Below are positions 11,116 through 19,458 of a DNA stretch of 64,000 nt, one piece after another. The position numbers and the translations under genes were made by a program. Below the pieces are notes generated by a model, which saw nothing but the letters and a program-made list of their open reading frames with translations, did not search any database and was not told where the DNA came from. The DNA is from Pseudomonas costantinii. GTDB lineage: Bacteria > Pseudomonadota > Gammaproteobacteria > Pseudomonadales > Pseudomonadaceae. The stretch lies in contig NZ_MDDR01000006.1 in assembly GCF_001870435.1 (NCBI RefSeq), positions 62,001-126,000 on the forward strand, in the 5' to 3' direction. Each line of letters opens with the position of its first letter. The stretch's first letter is position 1.

Positions 11116-11131
11116 CGGGTTAACCGAGTGC

Positions 11132-12037
11132 TTATCCCTTGCCCTTCGTCCGCGTCATATTCGGCCCGCCATTCTTCTCCAGATGCTGAATGATGATCCC
11201 CGCGACATCCTTACCTGTAGTGGTCTCAATCCCCTCCAGACCCGGCGATGAATTCACCTCCATCACCAGGGGGCCATGGTTGGATCGCAAGATATCCACA
11301 CCCGCTACGCTCAATCCCATCACTTTGGCCGCCCGCAGCGCGGTCATGCGTTCTTCCGGGGTGATCTTGATAAGGCTGGCGCTGCCGCCACGGTGCAGGT
11401 TGGAGCGGAACTCGCCTGGCTTGGCCTGGCGTTTCATCGCTGCGATGACCTTGTCGCCCACCACGAAGCAGCGGATATCCGCACCACCAGCTTCCTTGAT
11501 GTATTCCTGCACCATGATGTTCTGCTTGAGGCCCATAAAGGCCTCGATCACCGACTCAGCTGCTGTTGCCGTCTCGCACAGCACCACACCGATGCCCTGG
11601 GTACCTTCCAGTACCTTGATCACCAACGGCGCGCCGTTGACCATTTCGATCAGGTCGGGGATGTCATCCGGGGAGTGGGCGAAACCGGTGACCGGCAGGC
11701 CGATGCCCCGGCGCGACAGCAACTGCAGCGAGCGCAGCTTGTCCCGCGAGCGCGCGATGGCCACGGACTCATTCAGGGGGAACACCCCCATCATTTCAAA
11801 CTGGCGCAGCACAGCGCAGCCGTAAAACGTCACCGAAGCGCCGATACGCGGGATTACTGCATCAAACCCCTCCAGCGGTTTGCCCCGGTAGTGGATCTGC
11901 GGCTTGTGGCTGGCAATGTTCATGTAGGCACGCAACGTGTCGATCACCACCATTTCATGGCCACGTTCGGTGCCGGCCTCGACCAGGCGGCGGGTGGAAT
12001 ACAGACGCGGGTTTCGCGACAGCACAGCAATCTTCAT
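11132..12037 (-). CDS. rimK: Ribosomal protein S6 glutamate ligase RimK
   Basis: ATP-grasp ligase of 301 residues that adds glutamates to the C-terminus of ribosomal protein S6 (RpsF). In P. fluorescens this changes the proteome during surface and root colonisation. The N-terminus [22 protein letters not shown] is typical (only the first 20 residues need be matched), the ATP-binding parts are [13 protein letters not shown] and [20 protein letters not shown], and the metal-binding end is [14 protein letters not shown]. It overlaps rimB by four bases, so the protease and ligase are made together. Confidence 0.95.
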   Translation of the reverse strand: MKIAVLSRNPRLYSTRRLVEAGTERGHEMVVIDTLRAYMNIASHKPQIHYRGKPLEGFDAVIPRIGASVTFYGCAVLRQFEMMGVFPLNESVAIARSRDKLRSLQLLSRRGIGLPVTGFAHSPDDIPDLIEMVNGAPLVIKVLEGTQGIGVVLCETATAAESVIEAFMGLKQNIMVQEYIKEAGGADIRCFVVGDKVIAAMKRQAKPGEFRSNLHRGGSASLIKITPEERMTALRAAKVMGLSVAGVDILRSNHGPLVMEVNSSPGLEGIETTTGKDVAGIIIQHLEKNGGPNMTRTKGKG

Positions 12038-12516
12038 GCAGCACCTGGGGCAGAAATAGTAGAGACCGGGAACACCGGCTTGTCTTGAACGTACTTGATA
12101 CCGGGATTGACCACCAACTGGCCGTCAATCAACGCTTTGGAGCCGAGCAGCAGGCGGTAACGCATGGCTTTGCGGCAGGCTAGGGTGAATTCCACCCGCC
12201 ATACCCGATCACCCAGTGCCAGGGTGGTGCTGATCACGTAGCGCACCTGCGCATGGCCGTTGGAGCTCTTGATGGTTTTCATCGTCACCAGGGGCGCTTC
12301 GCAGCGGCGGTGACGCAGTTGCACCACGCTGCCCAGGTGCGCGGTAAAGCGCACCCACTTCTCACCGTCGCGCTCAAAGGGCTCGATATCGGTGGCATGC
12401 AGGCTCGAGGTGCTGGCACCGGTGTCGATCTTCGCGCGCAGGCCAGCCACTCCCAGGTCGGGAAGTGCCACCCACTCACGCAGACCGACAACGGTCAAAT
12501 GGTCAAATGTCTTCAA
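12034..12516 (-). CDS. rimB: RimB-type retropepsin-like protease (DUF/Zn_protease family)
   Basis: Small protease of the family named ATP-dependent zinc protease, with a retropepsin-like fold. The active-site motif is [12 protein letters not shown]. In P. fluorescens RimB is known to trim polyglutamate tails made by RimK. The best start is the TTG at 12516, giving [14 protein letters not shown] after the initiator and 160 residues. This matches the family start as I recall it, although the upstream ribosome site is poor. A TTG at 12600 would add 28 residues that do not look coding. It overlaps rimK by four bases. No rimA-like EAL phosphodiesterase gene lies next to it. Confidence 0.85.
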   Translation of the reverse strand: MKTFDHLTVVGLREWVALPDLGVAGLRAKIDTGASTSSLHATDIEPFERDGEKWVRFTAHLGSVVQLRHRRCEAPLVTMKTIKSSNGHAQVRYVISTTLALGDRVWRVEFTLACRKAMRYRLLLGSKALIDGQLVVNPGIKYVQDKPVFPVSTISAPGAA

Positions 12517-12815
12517 TATGGGTAACCGGTCATTCAGAAATGTTTCGTAGTCGTCGAGGACAGTAACGCCCAACTGCGCATGGATTGTGACAATCCCCAA
12601 ACCTTTATCGAGGGTTCGGCGCCGATTTCGCGGTATTCACGCAGAATATTCCGGAAATGGCGACAGATATCTCTCAGGCCTCTGAAATCAATCGGGGGTA
12701 AGGGAAAGTCACGCAAATCCCGTGGTGCTTGGCGTATCTTAGGTGAGCCTTGGGGTTTATGCGTCGAAGGGTTTCAACGGTAAAGTTGCGACATTTTTCA
12801 AAGCGAGGAATTCAA

Positions 12816-13223
12816 GTGGCTCAAAAGCAGGAAGAGGAAGAAAAGGTCCGTTTGGACAAGTGGCTATGGGCTGCGCGCTTCTATAAAACCCGTGCCCTGG
12901 CCAAGGCCGCCATCGAGAGTGGCAAGGTGCACCATCGCGGTGAACGCTGCAAGCCGGGCAAGGAACCGCGCGTCGGTGATGAGTTTCAGATTCGTACCGG
13001 GTTTGATGAAAAGACCGTTGTGGTCCAGGCACTTTCCATCGTGCGCCGTGGCGCGCCCGAGGCGCAGGCGCTGTACACCGAAACAGAAGCCAGTATCGCC
13101 AAACGCGAAAATGCTGCGGCGATGCGCAAAGCAGGCGCTGTGGGCATGACGACTGATGGCAAACCCAGCAAAAAACAGCGCCGCGACCTGTTCAAGTTTC
13201 GCGGCAGCGGCAACGACGATTGA
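12816..13223 (+). CDS. hslR: Heat-shock ribosome-associated S4-domain protein HslR (Hsp15)
   Basis: RNA-binding protein of 135 residues that recognises stalled 50S subunits carrying peptidyl-tRNA and helps recycle them. The S4 alphaL motif is clear: VRLDKWLWAARFYKTRALAK and then AIESGKVHHRGERCKPGKEPRVGD. The C-terminus is basic (KKQRRDLFKF). The start is the GTG at 12816, preceded by GCGAGGAATTCAA; longer starts from 12750 lack support. It is followed by hslO, the usual heat-shock partner gene. Confidence 0.93.
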   Translation: MAQKQEEEEKVRLDKWLWAARFYKTRALAKAAIESGKVHHRGERCKPGKEPRVGDEFQIRTGFDEKTVVVQALSIVRRGAPEAQALYTETEASIAKRENAAAMRKAGAVGMTTDGKPSKKQRRDLFKFRGSGNDD

Positions 13224-13330
13224 GGCCACCGGTAATCGCCCGAGCCGTCGCTTGGCTTGGAAGAAACCCGGATTGTTCATAAACTGCACCATCTTTGCGT
13301 CAACACTCTTCAATTCAGATACCCAGACCT

Positions 13331-14233
13331 ATGACTGATCTACCGGATACCGACTTCACCCAACGCTTCATCTTCGACGACAGCGACGCCCGCGGCGAAC
13401 TGGTCTCGCTGGAGCGCAGCTATGCCGAAGTCCTTGCCAAGCACCCCTATCCGGAGCCGGTCGCGCAACTGCTCGGTGAGCTGATGGCGGCGGCGGCGCT
13501 GCTGGTAGGCACCATGAAGTTCGACGGTTTGCTGATCCTGCAGGCCCGTTCCGAAGGCCCGGTCCCGATGCTGATGATCGAATGCTCCAGCGAGCGTGAA
13601 ATCCGTGGCTTGGCCCGTTACGACGCCGATCGGATCGCCCCGGACGCGACCCTGAGCGACCTGATGGCCAACGGCGTGCTGGCGATCACCGTCGATCCGA
13701 CGGAAGGCCAGCGCTACCAGGGCATCGTCGACCTCGACGGTGAAACCCTGTCGGACTGCTTCACCAACTATTTCGTGATGTCCCAGCAAGTCGGCACCAA
13801 GTTCTGGCTCAACGCCGATGGCAAGCGCGCCCGTGGCCTGCTGTTGCAGCAATTGCCGGCTGACCGCATCAAGGACGACGATGAGCGCACCGATAGCTGG
13901 CGCAAGCTGACCGCCCTGGCCGGTACCCTGACCGCTGAAGAACTGCTGGGTCTGGACAACGAAACCATCCTGCACCGCCTCTACCATGAGGAGGCCGTGC
14001 GTCTATTTGACGCACAGGGTCTGCGCTTTCGCTGCAGTTGCTCGCGTGAGCGCTCGGCCAATGCCTTGGTCAGCCTGGGCCTGGAAGATGCGCAGAATCT
14101 GGTGGTGGAACACGGTGGCAATATCGAGATCGACTGCCAGTTCTGTAACCAGCGCTACCTGTTCGATGCGGCTGATGTAGCCCAATTGTTCGCCGGAGCA
14201 GGCATCGACACCCCTTCCGATACCCGCCACTAA
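13331..14233 (+). CDS. hslO: Redox-regulated chaperone Hsp33 (HslO)
   Basis: Cytoplasmic holdase of 300 residues, activated by oxidation together with heat or bleach. The substrate-binding domain has [20 protein letters not shown]. The C-terminal zinc switch has CSC in [10 protein letters not shown] and CQFC in [10 protein letters not shown], the full CXC-X(n)-CXXC set, so the redox switch is intact. The start at 13331 (MTDLPDTDF) fits the family; an upstream in-frame start at 13295 adds unrelated residues. It lies 107 bases after hslR and upstream of pckA, the order known in other pseudomonads. Confidence 0.95.
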   Translation: MTDLPDTDFTQRFIFDDSDARGELVSLERSYAEVLAKHPYPEPVAQLLGELMAAAALLVGTMKFDGLLILQARSEGPVPMLMIECSSEREIRGLARYDADRIAPDATLSDLMANGVLAITVDPTEGQRYQGIVDLDGETLSDCFTNYFVMSQQVGTKFWLNADGKRARGLLLQQLPADRIKDDDERTDSWRKLTALAGTLTAEELLGLDNETILHRLYHEEAVRLFDAQGLRFRCSCSRERSANALVSLGLEDAQNLVVEHGGNIEIDCQFCNQRYLFDAADVAQLFAGAGIDTPSDTRH

Positions 14234-14345
14234 AACGTTTAAGCACAGGTAAATCACCTGACAAACGCCGGATTAGCGCAGTTCTGACGGGAGGGCCCTA
14301 CTCTTTTTGGGCTTTTCTGGCATAATCCGGCCCACTTTTTTCGCG

Positions 14346-14400
14346 GTAGTAGTGCGCAACTTTCTACTACAAAACGTTCGGAGCACTCGGCCTTAGGCCG
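14346..14400 (+). promoter_or_regulatory. pckA leader with two hairpins
   Basis: The DNA between hslO and pckA contains a CATAAT (-10-like, 14322-14327). It then has two inverted repeats: GTAGTAG (14346-14352) with CTACTAC (14364-14370), and CGGCC-tta-GGCCG (14388-14400). The second hairpin ends 13 bases before the pckA ATG and so covers the normal ribosome-binding zone. This suggests a structured 5' leader, but no known riboswitch was recognised. Confidence 0.45.
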
Positions 14401-14412
14401 ACGGGGAACCTC

Positions 14413-15954
14413 ATGACGCAAGCCAATAACGCCGTATACACCGATCTGAGTGTTGACGATCTGGTTAAAGAAGCCCTGAGCCGTGGTGAGGGCGAGCTTG
14501 CCGATACCGGCGCGCTGGTCGTACGTACCGGTCACCGTACCGGCCGTTCGCCGGTCGACCGTTTCATCGTTGAAGAGCCGTCCACCCAGGCTTCCATTGC
14601 CTGGGGCCCGATCAACCGCAAGTTCCCGGCCGACAAGTTCGATGCCCTGTGGGCTCGCGTCGAGGCATTCAACAACGCGCAAGAGCATTTCGTTTCCCAC
14701 GTTCATGTAGGTGCTGCGCAAGACCACTACCTGGCCGTGAAGATGACCACCCAGACTGCCTGGCAGAACCTGTTCGGTCGTTGCCTGTTCATCAACCCGG
14801 CCCAGTACAACCCGGCCGGCCGTGAAGAGTGGCAAGTACTCAACGTGGCCAACTTCGAATGCGTGCCAGAGCGTGACGGCACCAACTCCGACGGTTGCGT
14901 GATCCTCAACTTCGCCCAGAAAAAAGTGCTGATCGCCGGCATGCGTTACGCCGGTGAAATGAAGAAAGCCATGTTCTCGGTGCAGAACTTCCTGCTGCCG
15001 GCCGCCGACGTACTGCCGATGCACTGCGCCGCCAACATCGGCGAAGCAGGCGACGTGACCCTGTTCTTTGGTCTGTCCGGCACTGGCAAGACCACCCTGT
15101 CCGCCGACGAAAGCCGTTACCTGATCGGTGACGACGAACACGGTTGGGGCGAGGGCGTAGTGTTCAACATCGAAGGTGGTTGCTATGCCAAGTGCATCGA
15201 CCTGTCCGAGAAGAACGAGCCGGTTATCTGGAAAGCCATCAAGCACGGTGCCGTGCTGGAAAACGTTGTAATCGACGATGCCAAGCACGCCGACTACGCC
15301 GACGTCAGCCTTACCCAGAACAGCCGCGCCGCCTACCCGCTGGAACACGTTGCCAAGCGCTCCGAGAAAAACCTCGGTGGTGAGCCAAACGCGGTGATCT
15401 TCCTGACCTGTGACCTGACCGGCGTACTGCCGCCAGTGTCGATCCTCAGCGAAGAACAAGCGGCCTATCACTTCCTGTCCGGCTACACTGCTCTGGTGGG
15501 CTCGACCGAAATGGGTTCCGGCACCGGCATCAAGTCGACCTTCTCCACCTGCTTCGGCGCACCGTTCTTCCCGCGCCCGGCCGGCGAATACGCAGAGCTG
15601 CTGATCAAGCGCATCCGCGGCTTCGGCTCCAAGGTCTACCTAGTCAACACCGGCTGGACCGGCGGCGGCTACGGCGTCGGCAAACGCTTCAACATCCCGA
15701 CCACTCGCGGCGTAATCGCAGCGATCCAGAGCGGTGCGTTGATCGGTGCTGAAACCGAACACCTCGACACCGTTAACCTGGACGTGCCATTGGCCGTACC
15801 GGGTGTTGATACAGGCCTGTTGAACCCACGTAACACCTGGGCTGACAAAGCTGCGTACGACGAAGCGGCGAAGGCGCTGGCGGGTCTGTTCGTTGAGAAC
15901 TTCAAGAAGTTTGAAGTGAGCGATGCGATCAAGGCTGCGGGTCCTAAGTTGTAA
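14413..15954 (+). CDS. pckA: ATP-dependent phosphoenolpyruvate carboxykinase PckA
   Basis: Gluconeogenic enzyme converting oxaloacetate and ATP to PEP, CO2 and ADP in the cytoplasm; 513 residues. The kinase P-loop is [12 protein letters not shown] (about 219-230). The PEPCK-specific segment [12 protein letters not shown] follows, and the arginine and metal-binding residues are in [12 protein letters not shown] and [20 protein letters not shown] (20 shown). The C-terminal [13 protein letters not shown] block is present. Codon use is strongly biased, as expected for a highly expressed gene. It has its own leader and a strong terminator downstream. Confidence 0.97.
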   Translation: MTQANNAVYTDLSVDDLVKEALSRGEGELADTGALVVRTGHRTGRSPVDRFIVEEPSTQASIAWGPINRKFPADKFDALWARVEAFNNAQEHFVSHVHVGAAQDHYLAVKMTTQTAWQNLFGRCLFINPAQYNPAGREEWQVLNVANFECVPERDGTNSDGCVILNFAQKKVLIAGMRYAGEMKKAMFSVQNFLLPAADVLPMHCAANIGEAGDVTLFFGLSGTGKTTLSADESRYLIGDDEHGWGEGVVFNIEGGCYAKCIDLSEKNEPVIWKAIKHGAVLENVVIDDAKHADYADVSLTQNSRAAYPLEHVAKRSEKNLGGEPNAVIFLTCDLTGVLPPVSILSEEQAAYHFLSGYTALVGSTEMGSGTGIKSTFSTCFGAPFFPRPAGEYAELLIKRIRGFGSKVYLVNTGWTGGGYGVGKRFNIPTTRGVIAAIQSGALIGAETEHLDTVNLDVPLAVPGVDTGLLNPRNTWADKAAYDEAAKALAGLFVENFKKFEVSDAIKAAGPKL

Positions 15955-15973
15955 GACTTAGCCGTTGTGAAAA

Positions 15974-15998
15974 AGCCGCCTCTAGAGGCGGCTTTTTT
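15974..15998 (+). terminator. Rho-independent terminator of pckA
   Basis: AGCCGCCTC-TA-GAGGCGGCT followed by TTTTTT lies 20 bases after the pckA stop. The stem is GC-rich and long. The opposite strand has AAAA-only flanks and can serve less well for the convergent transporter gene. Confidence 0.92.
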
Positions 15999-16011
15999 GT
16001 GCGCGCAGGGT

Positions 16012-16875
16012 TTAGTCGGCGATGTGCAACACCACCGCGCCGACCAGCACCAACACCACACCCAGCACTTGCACGGCCGACAGCCGCTCCTTGAAAAATA
16101 CAAACCCCAAAATCGCCGCAATCCCACCCGATAACGTACTGATCACCGTCACCACCGAAACCGACCCGGCCATTGCCCCCCACGAAAACGCCGAGAATCC
16201 ACCCAGGTTCATCAGGCTTGCCCCGGTCAACGTCGCGCAGTTTTTCAGCGGCGGGATCTTCAGGCCGTCTTTGATCTTAAGCACCATCATCACCAGCACG
16301 CAGAGGCCCACCAGGTAACCCAACCACAGCATGGTGATCGGCCCCAGCGCCGGCAATGTATAGCGGCCTTGGAGCCAGAAGCTGGTGCCATACAGCAAAG
16401 CAGCGAGCATGGCGTAGGCGATGGACAGGCGTGGGTTGTTGTGGGGGACGCCGTTGTCCTTGTGGATACTGGAGAGGATCACGCCGATCACGCACACGGC
16501 GATGCAGCCCAGTTGTGTCAGGCTGATGTGCTCACCGCTGGCCCAGGACAGCAAGGTGGTCACCACGCCGTAGGACGTCACCAGCGGCGCGACAATGGCG
16601 GCTTTGCCAAGGGCGAAGGCCTTGGACAGCGCCAGGGCGCCGGAGACGGTGAGCAGGGCGGCGGCGATGCCGAGGAGCCAGATGCTCAGTGGAGCTTCCA
16701 GGGATTTGAACAGCAAGCTTGGGAGAATGACCAGCAGCAGGGTCATGATCAGGAAGCCCAGGGCTTGGCCGAAATACACCGCGCGTTTAACGCCTACGGC
16801 TCGGGCGTTGAGGCCCACGAGAAAATCCGTGCCGCCCCAGAGCAGGGCGGCCAGCAGGCCCATCATTACGTCCAT
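16012..16875 (-). CDS. EamA/DMT-family transporter
   Basis: Inner-membrane protein of 287 residues with about ten hydrophobic segments in two similar halves, as in the drug/metabolite transporter (EamA) superfamily. The first segment is MMGLLAALLWGGTDFLVG, and a charged loop (KIKDGLKIPPLKNC) separates later helices. The substrate is unknown; family members export amino acids, nucleobases or drugs. It ends 57 bases from pckA (convergent). The DUF1493 gene lies 17 bases upstream on the same strand, so they could share a transcript. Confidence 0.85.
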   Translation of the reverse strand: MDVMMGLLAALLWGGTDFLVGLNARAVGVKRAVYFGQALGFLIMTLLLVILPSLLFKSLEAPLSIWLLGIAAALLTVSGALALSKAFALGKAAIVAPLVTSYGVVTTLLSWASGEHISLTQLGCIAVCVIGVILSSIHKDNGVPHNNPRLSIAYAMLAALLYGTSFWLQGRYTLPALGPITMLWLGYLVGLCVLVMMVLKIKDGLKIPPLKNCATLTGASLMNLGGFSAFSWGAMAGSVSVVTVISTLSGGIAAILGFVFFKERLSAVQVLGVVLVLVGAVVLHIAD

Positions 16876-16892
16876 GTAAGGTCCTTAGTGTT

Positions 16893-17249
16893 TTAGCTCA
16901 GGTTTTCCAGCGTCTGCGTATCCCAGCTGTGGGTCTTGATGGCCAGGTAGAGCATGCTGAGGGTCAGCGGCACTTTTTCGCCGCGCCCCTTGGCCCGACG
17001 CTTGAGAAACACATCAAACCCCGGCGGGTTGAAGTAACGATAAGTGTCGAAGTCGCCCAGGTCGAGCGCAAATTCCTGCTCCAGTGCTTCCATCAGTTGC
17101 TTGGCCTCACTGCCGTCGCAGTCGAGGTCGAAATTGATTGAGGTTTGCAGGCGGAGGGTCTTGTGTTTCGGTAGGCCGATTTCTTCGTGCAGCAGTTGCA
17201 GGAGTTGCTGCATGACAGGGTCTTCGGGGAAGTTGGGGGCGAGATTCAT
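16893..17249 (-). CDS. DUF1493 family protein, copy B (membrane N-terminus frameshifted)
   Basis: 118-residue protein with a complete DUF1493-type domain: GLPKHKTLRLQTSINFDLDC, EAKQLMEALEQEFALDLGDF and a C-terminal PLTLSMLYLAIKTHSWDT. It is a tandem paralogue of the gene just upstream (copy A). Copy B may start at ATG 17249, as annotated. An in-frame ATG at 17438 overlaps the copy A stop (ATGA) and would give 181 residues, but with a non-homologous middle segment. In the +1 frame, between about 17342 and 17253, the DNA encodes a segment resembling the third membrane helix and linker of copy A. The break is explained by one missing base in CCCCACC, where copy A has CCCCAACC. Function is unknown. 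Confidence 0.65.
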   Translation of the reverse strand: MNLAPNFPEDPVMQQLLQLLHEEIGLPKHKTLRLQTSINFDLDCDGSEAKQLMEALEQEFALDLGDFDTYRYFNPPGFDVFLKRRAKGRGEKVPLTLSMLYLAIKTHSWDTQTLENLS

Positions 17250-17252
17250 GGT

Positions 17253-17438
17253 GGGGCACGCAGGAATGGGTGAGGGGGGCGTTGGTGGCGGTATTTGTTT
17301 CGGGTGATGAAGAGTGCCAAACCTATCAAGAATACGAAGGACAGGGAGGAAGGGCATTCTGAGGGGGCAGTCAGTAATTTGATAATGAAGTAACAGGTAG
17401 AACCCGAGAAAACATACTAATTGCAGGCAGAAATTCAT
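17253..17438 (-). pseudogene. Decayed membrane N-terminus of DUF1493 copy B
   Basis: The region upstream of the copy B domain looks like a shortened, shifted relative of the copy A N-terminus. It begins M-N-x-x-L-Q and has a hydrophobic stretch from ATG 17438. A +1-frame segment, SFVFLIGLALFITRNKY then HPFLRAP, lines up with SLPIVAFVTGIGLLSTQN, Y and HPLFIAP of copy A at nearly the same distance from the shared NLAP. About 30 residues (one helix) are missing relative to copy A. Homology is inferred by eye. Confidence 0.5.
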
Positions 17439-18079
17439 GGTTCCTGGTACGCCTTCGCTTCGAGTTTCCGGGTGTCCCAGTACTTGGCTTTGACGGCTTG
17501 GTAGAGCATTTCGATGGTTAGAGGGCGCTTTCTCGCGCTGCCTTTTTCCACATATCGCAAATATGCATCAAAGCCGCGACGCTTGAAGTAGCGGTTGCTG
17601 TTGTAGTCACCTAGTCTCATACCGAAATCCAGCTTCAGTAATGCCATCAATTGCTTGGCTTCGACACGATTACACCCGAGATCGTGATTGACTGACGTGT
17701 CGAGGGAGATGGTTTTGTGTTTGGGCAGACCGATACCCTCATGCAAAATTTGCAAGAGATGGAGCATGAGCGGGTCATCAGGAAAACCCGGCGCAAGGTT
17801 CAAGGTTGGGGCGATGAATAAAGGGTGAGTGGTTTTAGCCCTGCAATAGATATTTTGGGTGCTCAATAACCCGATGCCTGTCACGAAGGCGACTATCGGC
17901 AGGCTTTCAAGCTGTGCCTCTCTGATCCAGGAGGTGGCATATAACAGAAGCGTTGGGCCCGCTACCAATAGGCAGAGTCCAAGCCATCTTCTGAGTAAGG
18001 GCCTCTTTATTGTTCTGTCGACTATGACGGCCAGTGCGAGAAGAGGCAGCAGGTTGATCCATTGAAGGTATTCATTCAT
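17435..18079 (-). CDS. DUF1493 family protein with N-terminal membrane helices, copy A
   Basis: 214 residues. The N-terminal 80 residues hold about three hydrophobic segments (INLLPLLALAVIVD, LGLCLLVAGPTLLLYAT, LPIVAFVTGIGLLS), and residues 95-205 form a DUF1493-type domain (GLPKHKTISLDTSVNHDLGC, PLTIEMLYQAVKAKYWDT). The start M-N-E-Y-L-Q at 18079 is chosen because the region upstream belongs to the preceding gene, whose stop is at 18084. DUF1493 domains are known mainly as short cytosolic proteins of enterobacteria, and their function is not known to me. Fusion to membrane helices suggests a membrane-tethered domain. It is the second gene of a three-gene islet with codon use less GC-biased than its neighbours. 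Confidence 0.75.
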   Translation of the reverse strand: MNEYLQWINLLPLLALAVIVDRTIKRPLLRRWLGLCLLVAGPTLLLYATSWIREAQLESLPIVAFVTGIGLLSTQNIYCRAKTTHPLFIAPTLNLAPGFPDDPLMLHLLQILHEGIGLPKHKTISLDTSVNHDLGCNRVEAKQLMALLKLDFGMRLGDYNSNRYFKRRGFDAYLRYVEKGSARKRPLTIEMLYQAVKAKYWDTRKLEAKAYQEP

Positions 18080-18083
18080 TGCA

Positions 18084-18566
18084 TTAGCCACCCTGGAACT
18101 GCCGGACCATGGCCGACAGTGATCGCTGGGGACCAATTCCGCCGTTGACCTGTGCGTCGAGGCCGATTACCACATCACCGGCGTGATAGCTGCGAATGAC
18201 CCCTTTAATAATTAGGCCGGCAGCTGCACCAGAGGCGAACCCAGCGGCAGGAGATGCAAGGCTCATTGGTGCTGACACGGCGCCGCTGATTAATCCTGCA
18301 ACGATCTCCCCACGAATGTTGAGTAAGTCAGCTTGTTGCCGGGTCAGCGGTTTGGAGATAGCAACAGTCATTTTGCAAGGTAAATCTCGAGCAAGCATTT
18401 TTCTGTAGAGATCTACGAGTCTTTGGCGCACCTCATTTGCAGGCGCACCTGCTTCCAACAGGCAGAGGTTTGTCAGTGCAGAGTGATTGGCAGGCGAGAC
18501 GACAAAACGTAGCACCGTGAAGGTGACCCCGTAATGGCCGATATGTTGAGTCCTTTCGATGTTCAC
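18084..18566 (-). CDS. Hypothetical protein with glycine/alanine-rich hydrophobic segment
   Basis: 160 residues, family not recognised. There is no signal peptide. Residues 88-124 form one or two tightly packed hydrophobic helices rich in Gly, Ala and Ser (IVAGLISGAVSAP and GFASGAAAGLIIKGVI), which resembles a membrane-inserting hairpin or glycine zipper. The soluble N-terminal part has two cysteines (35 and 64) and an amphipathic segment at 45-60. It is the first gene of a probable operon, with four bases between it and DUF1493 copy A. It could be the partner of the DUF1493 proteins. A pore-forming or membrane-inserting role would be speculation. Confidence 0.65.
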   Translation of the reverse strand: MNIERTQHIGHYGVTFTVLRFVVSPANHSALTNLCLLEAGAPANEVRQRLVDLYRKMLARDLPCKMTVAISKPLTRQQADLLNIRGEIVAGLISGAVSAPMSLASPAAGFASGAAAGLIIKGVIRSYHAGDVVIGLDAQVNGGIGPQRSLSAMVRQFQGG

Positions 18567-18748
18567 GGGTATTTTCTGGGGGCTGTTGAAAGGGCGCTAG
18601 TTTCAGTCAGAGAAAGGTGAGTTTTGTAGAGGGGCGGGCAGGAGTTTTAAGCAGTTTCGGAAGGGGATGTCTCGGCTTTTGGAGGTTTCTTACAGGGTTT
18701 TCCGGGATTTTTGGCTTGGCAGTGATTTTTGGTTGTTAACGCGTTCAG
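18567..18748. other. Intergenic region upstream of the DUF1493 islet
   Basis: No credible gene is seen. It is T/G-rich on the plus strand, with repeated GGTTTT/GGGATTTTTGG-like runs. It should hold the promoter of the gene starting at 18566, read on the minus strand; no clear -35/-10 pair was found. Confidence 0.35.
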
Positions 18749-18850
18749 TTGTAGGAGCGAGCTTGCTCACGAAGAGCTCAAGTACGCCACGGTTATACAG
18801 AGTTACCGCGTCATCGTTGACGATCTTCGCGGGTAAGCTCGCTCCTACAA
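18749..18850. repeat. REPIN (GTAGGAGCGAGCTTGCTC type)
   Basis: Two inverted REPs, TTGTAGGAGCGAGCTTGCTC at the left and GTAAGCTCGCTCCTACAA at the right, flank a spacer of about 60 bp. The inner parts (CACGAAG and CTTCGCGGG) also pair partly, so the whole unit can fold into a long hairpin. It separates the DUF1493 islet from the next gene. Confidence 0.85.
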
Positions 18851-18861
18851 AAGGTTACAGC

Positions 18862-19158
18862 TTAGGTGTATGGCTGTTGAGGTTGTAGCTGAGCATGCTG
18901 TGCCGCCTCCAGTAAATCACAGCCATCCTGGACGAGCAGGTACAGGGCATTGGTGATGTGGGAAATGTCTTTGAGGTCGGCGTGTTCGAAGGTCAGGCAG
19001 GAGAAGGTTTCCAGTAAGTCGGTGGCAGCACGGATGCGCTGATGTGCGGCGGACTGGATGTCTTCGGCTTTGGCTTCGGTGTCTATGACGAGAGGGTGGG
19101 TGTCGGTGAAGTTGGTGCGTAGGTGACGATAGCGATCCATCGTTTCAGGTATTTGCAT
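18862..19158 (-). CDS. Small acidic helical protein of unknown function
   Basis: 98 residues, family not firmly recognised. It is largely helical and acidic, with E-A-K-A-E-D-I-Q in the middle and a C-terminal segment ITNALYLLVQDGCDLLEAAQ. Size, composition and the helix pattern resemble the small DUF3077/DUF6124-type proteins that are abundant in fluorescent pseudomonads. That comparison is only by appearance. Its ATG at 19158 follows a GAG-type ribosome site at normal spacing. It has an unusually long upstream region (19159 to about 19430) rich in inverted repeats, suggesting post-transcriptional control. Confidence 0.6.
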   Translation of the reverse strand: MQIPETMDRYRHLRTNFTDTHPLVIDTEAKAEDIQSAAHQRIRAATDLLETFSCLTFEHADLKDISHITNALYLLVQDGCDLLEAAQHAQLQPQQPYT

Positions 19159-19430
19159 TTGAAGGTACTCGGTTTGCTGTTAGGTAACCGACATCACCGT
19201 GGCCAAACGATGGGTGGCGGACTGTGCGCGGGTTGGCCAGCCGGAAACAGCACTCCGACACGTCCGAAGACGTCCCACACACAGCCGCCATGGCAGCGTG
19301 TTACGAGACGATAGACGTTCGTAGAGCAAGTAATGGCACTTATGTGTGCTGTTTTCGGGTGACCAAGCCCGGTCGCTGAGTTGGCAGCGACGGAGCGAAC
19401 CTTAAAAGCGAGCGTTATTTGGAGCAATAA
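19159..19430 (-). ncRNA. Candidate structured 5' leader upstream of the small protein gene
   Basis: On the minus strand this region precedes the gene starting at 19158 and has no plausible gene. It contains ACGTC-TTCG-GACGT (plus 19260-19273), a five-pair stem capped by a UUCG tetraloop. It also has palindromic GGCTGGCCAACC and GCTGCCATGGCGGC, and further GC-rich repeats. The density of short inverted repeats and the stable tetraloop suggest a folded leader RNA. No known riboswitch or Rfam family was recognised. Boundaries are approximate. Confidence 0.4.
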
Positions 19431-19458
19431 ACAGATTGTTTATCCGTTTGCGGTTCTA

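Noticed and set aside
12534..12716. A 60-codon minus-strand frame between rimB and hslR that might be a small gene such as rimA
   Set aside because: It starts at TTG without a ribosome site, uses rare codons, shows no family resemblance, and RimA is a much larger c-di-GMP phosphodiesterase.
14254..15471. Minus-strand frame of 405 codons opposite pckA
   Set aside because: Antisense shadow of the highly biased pckA gene; no recognisable domains.
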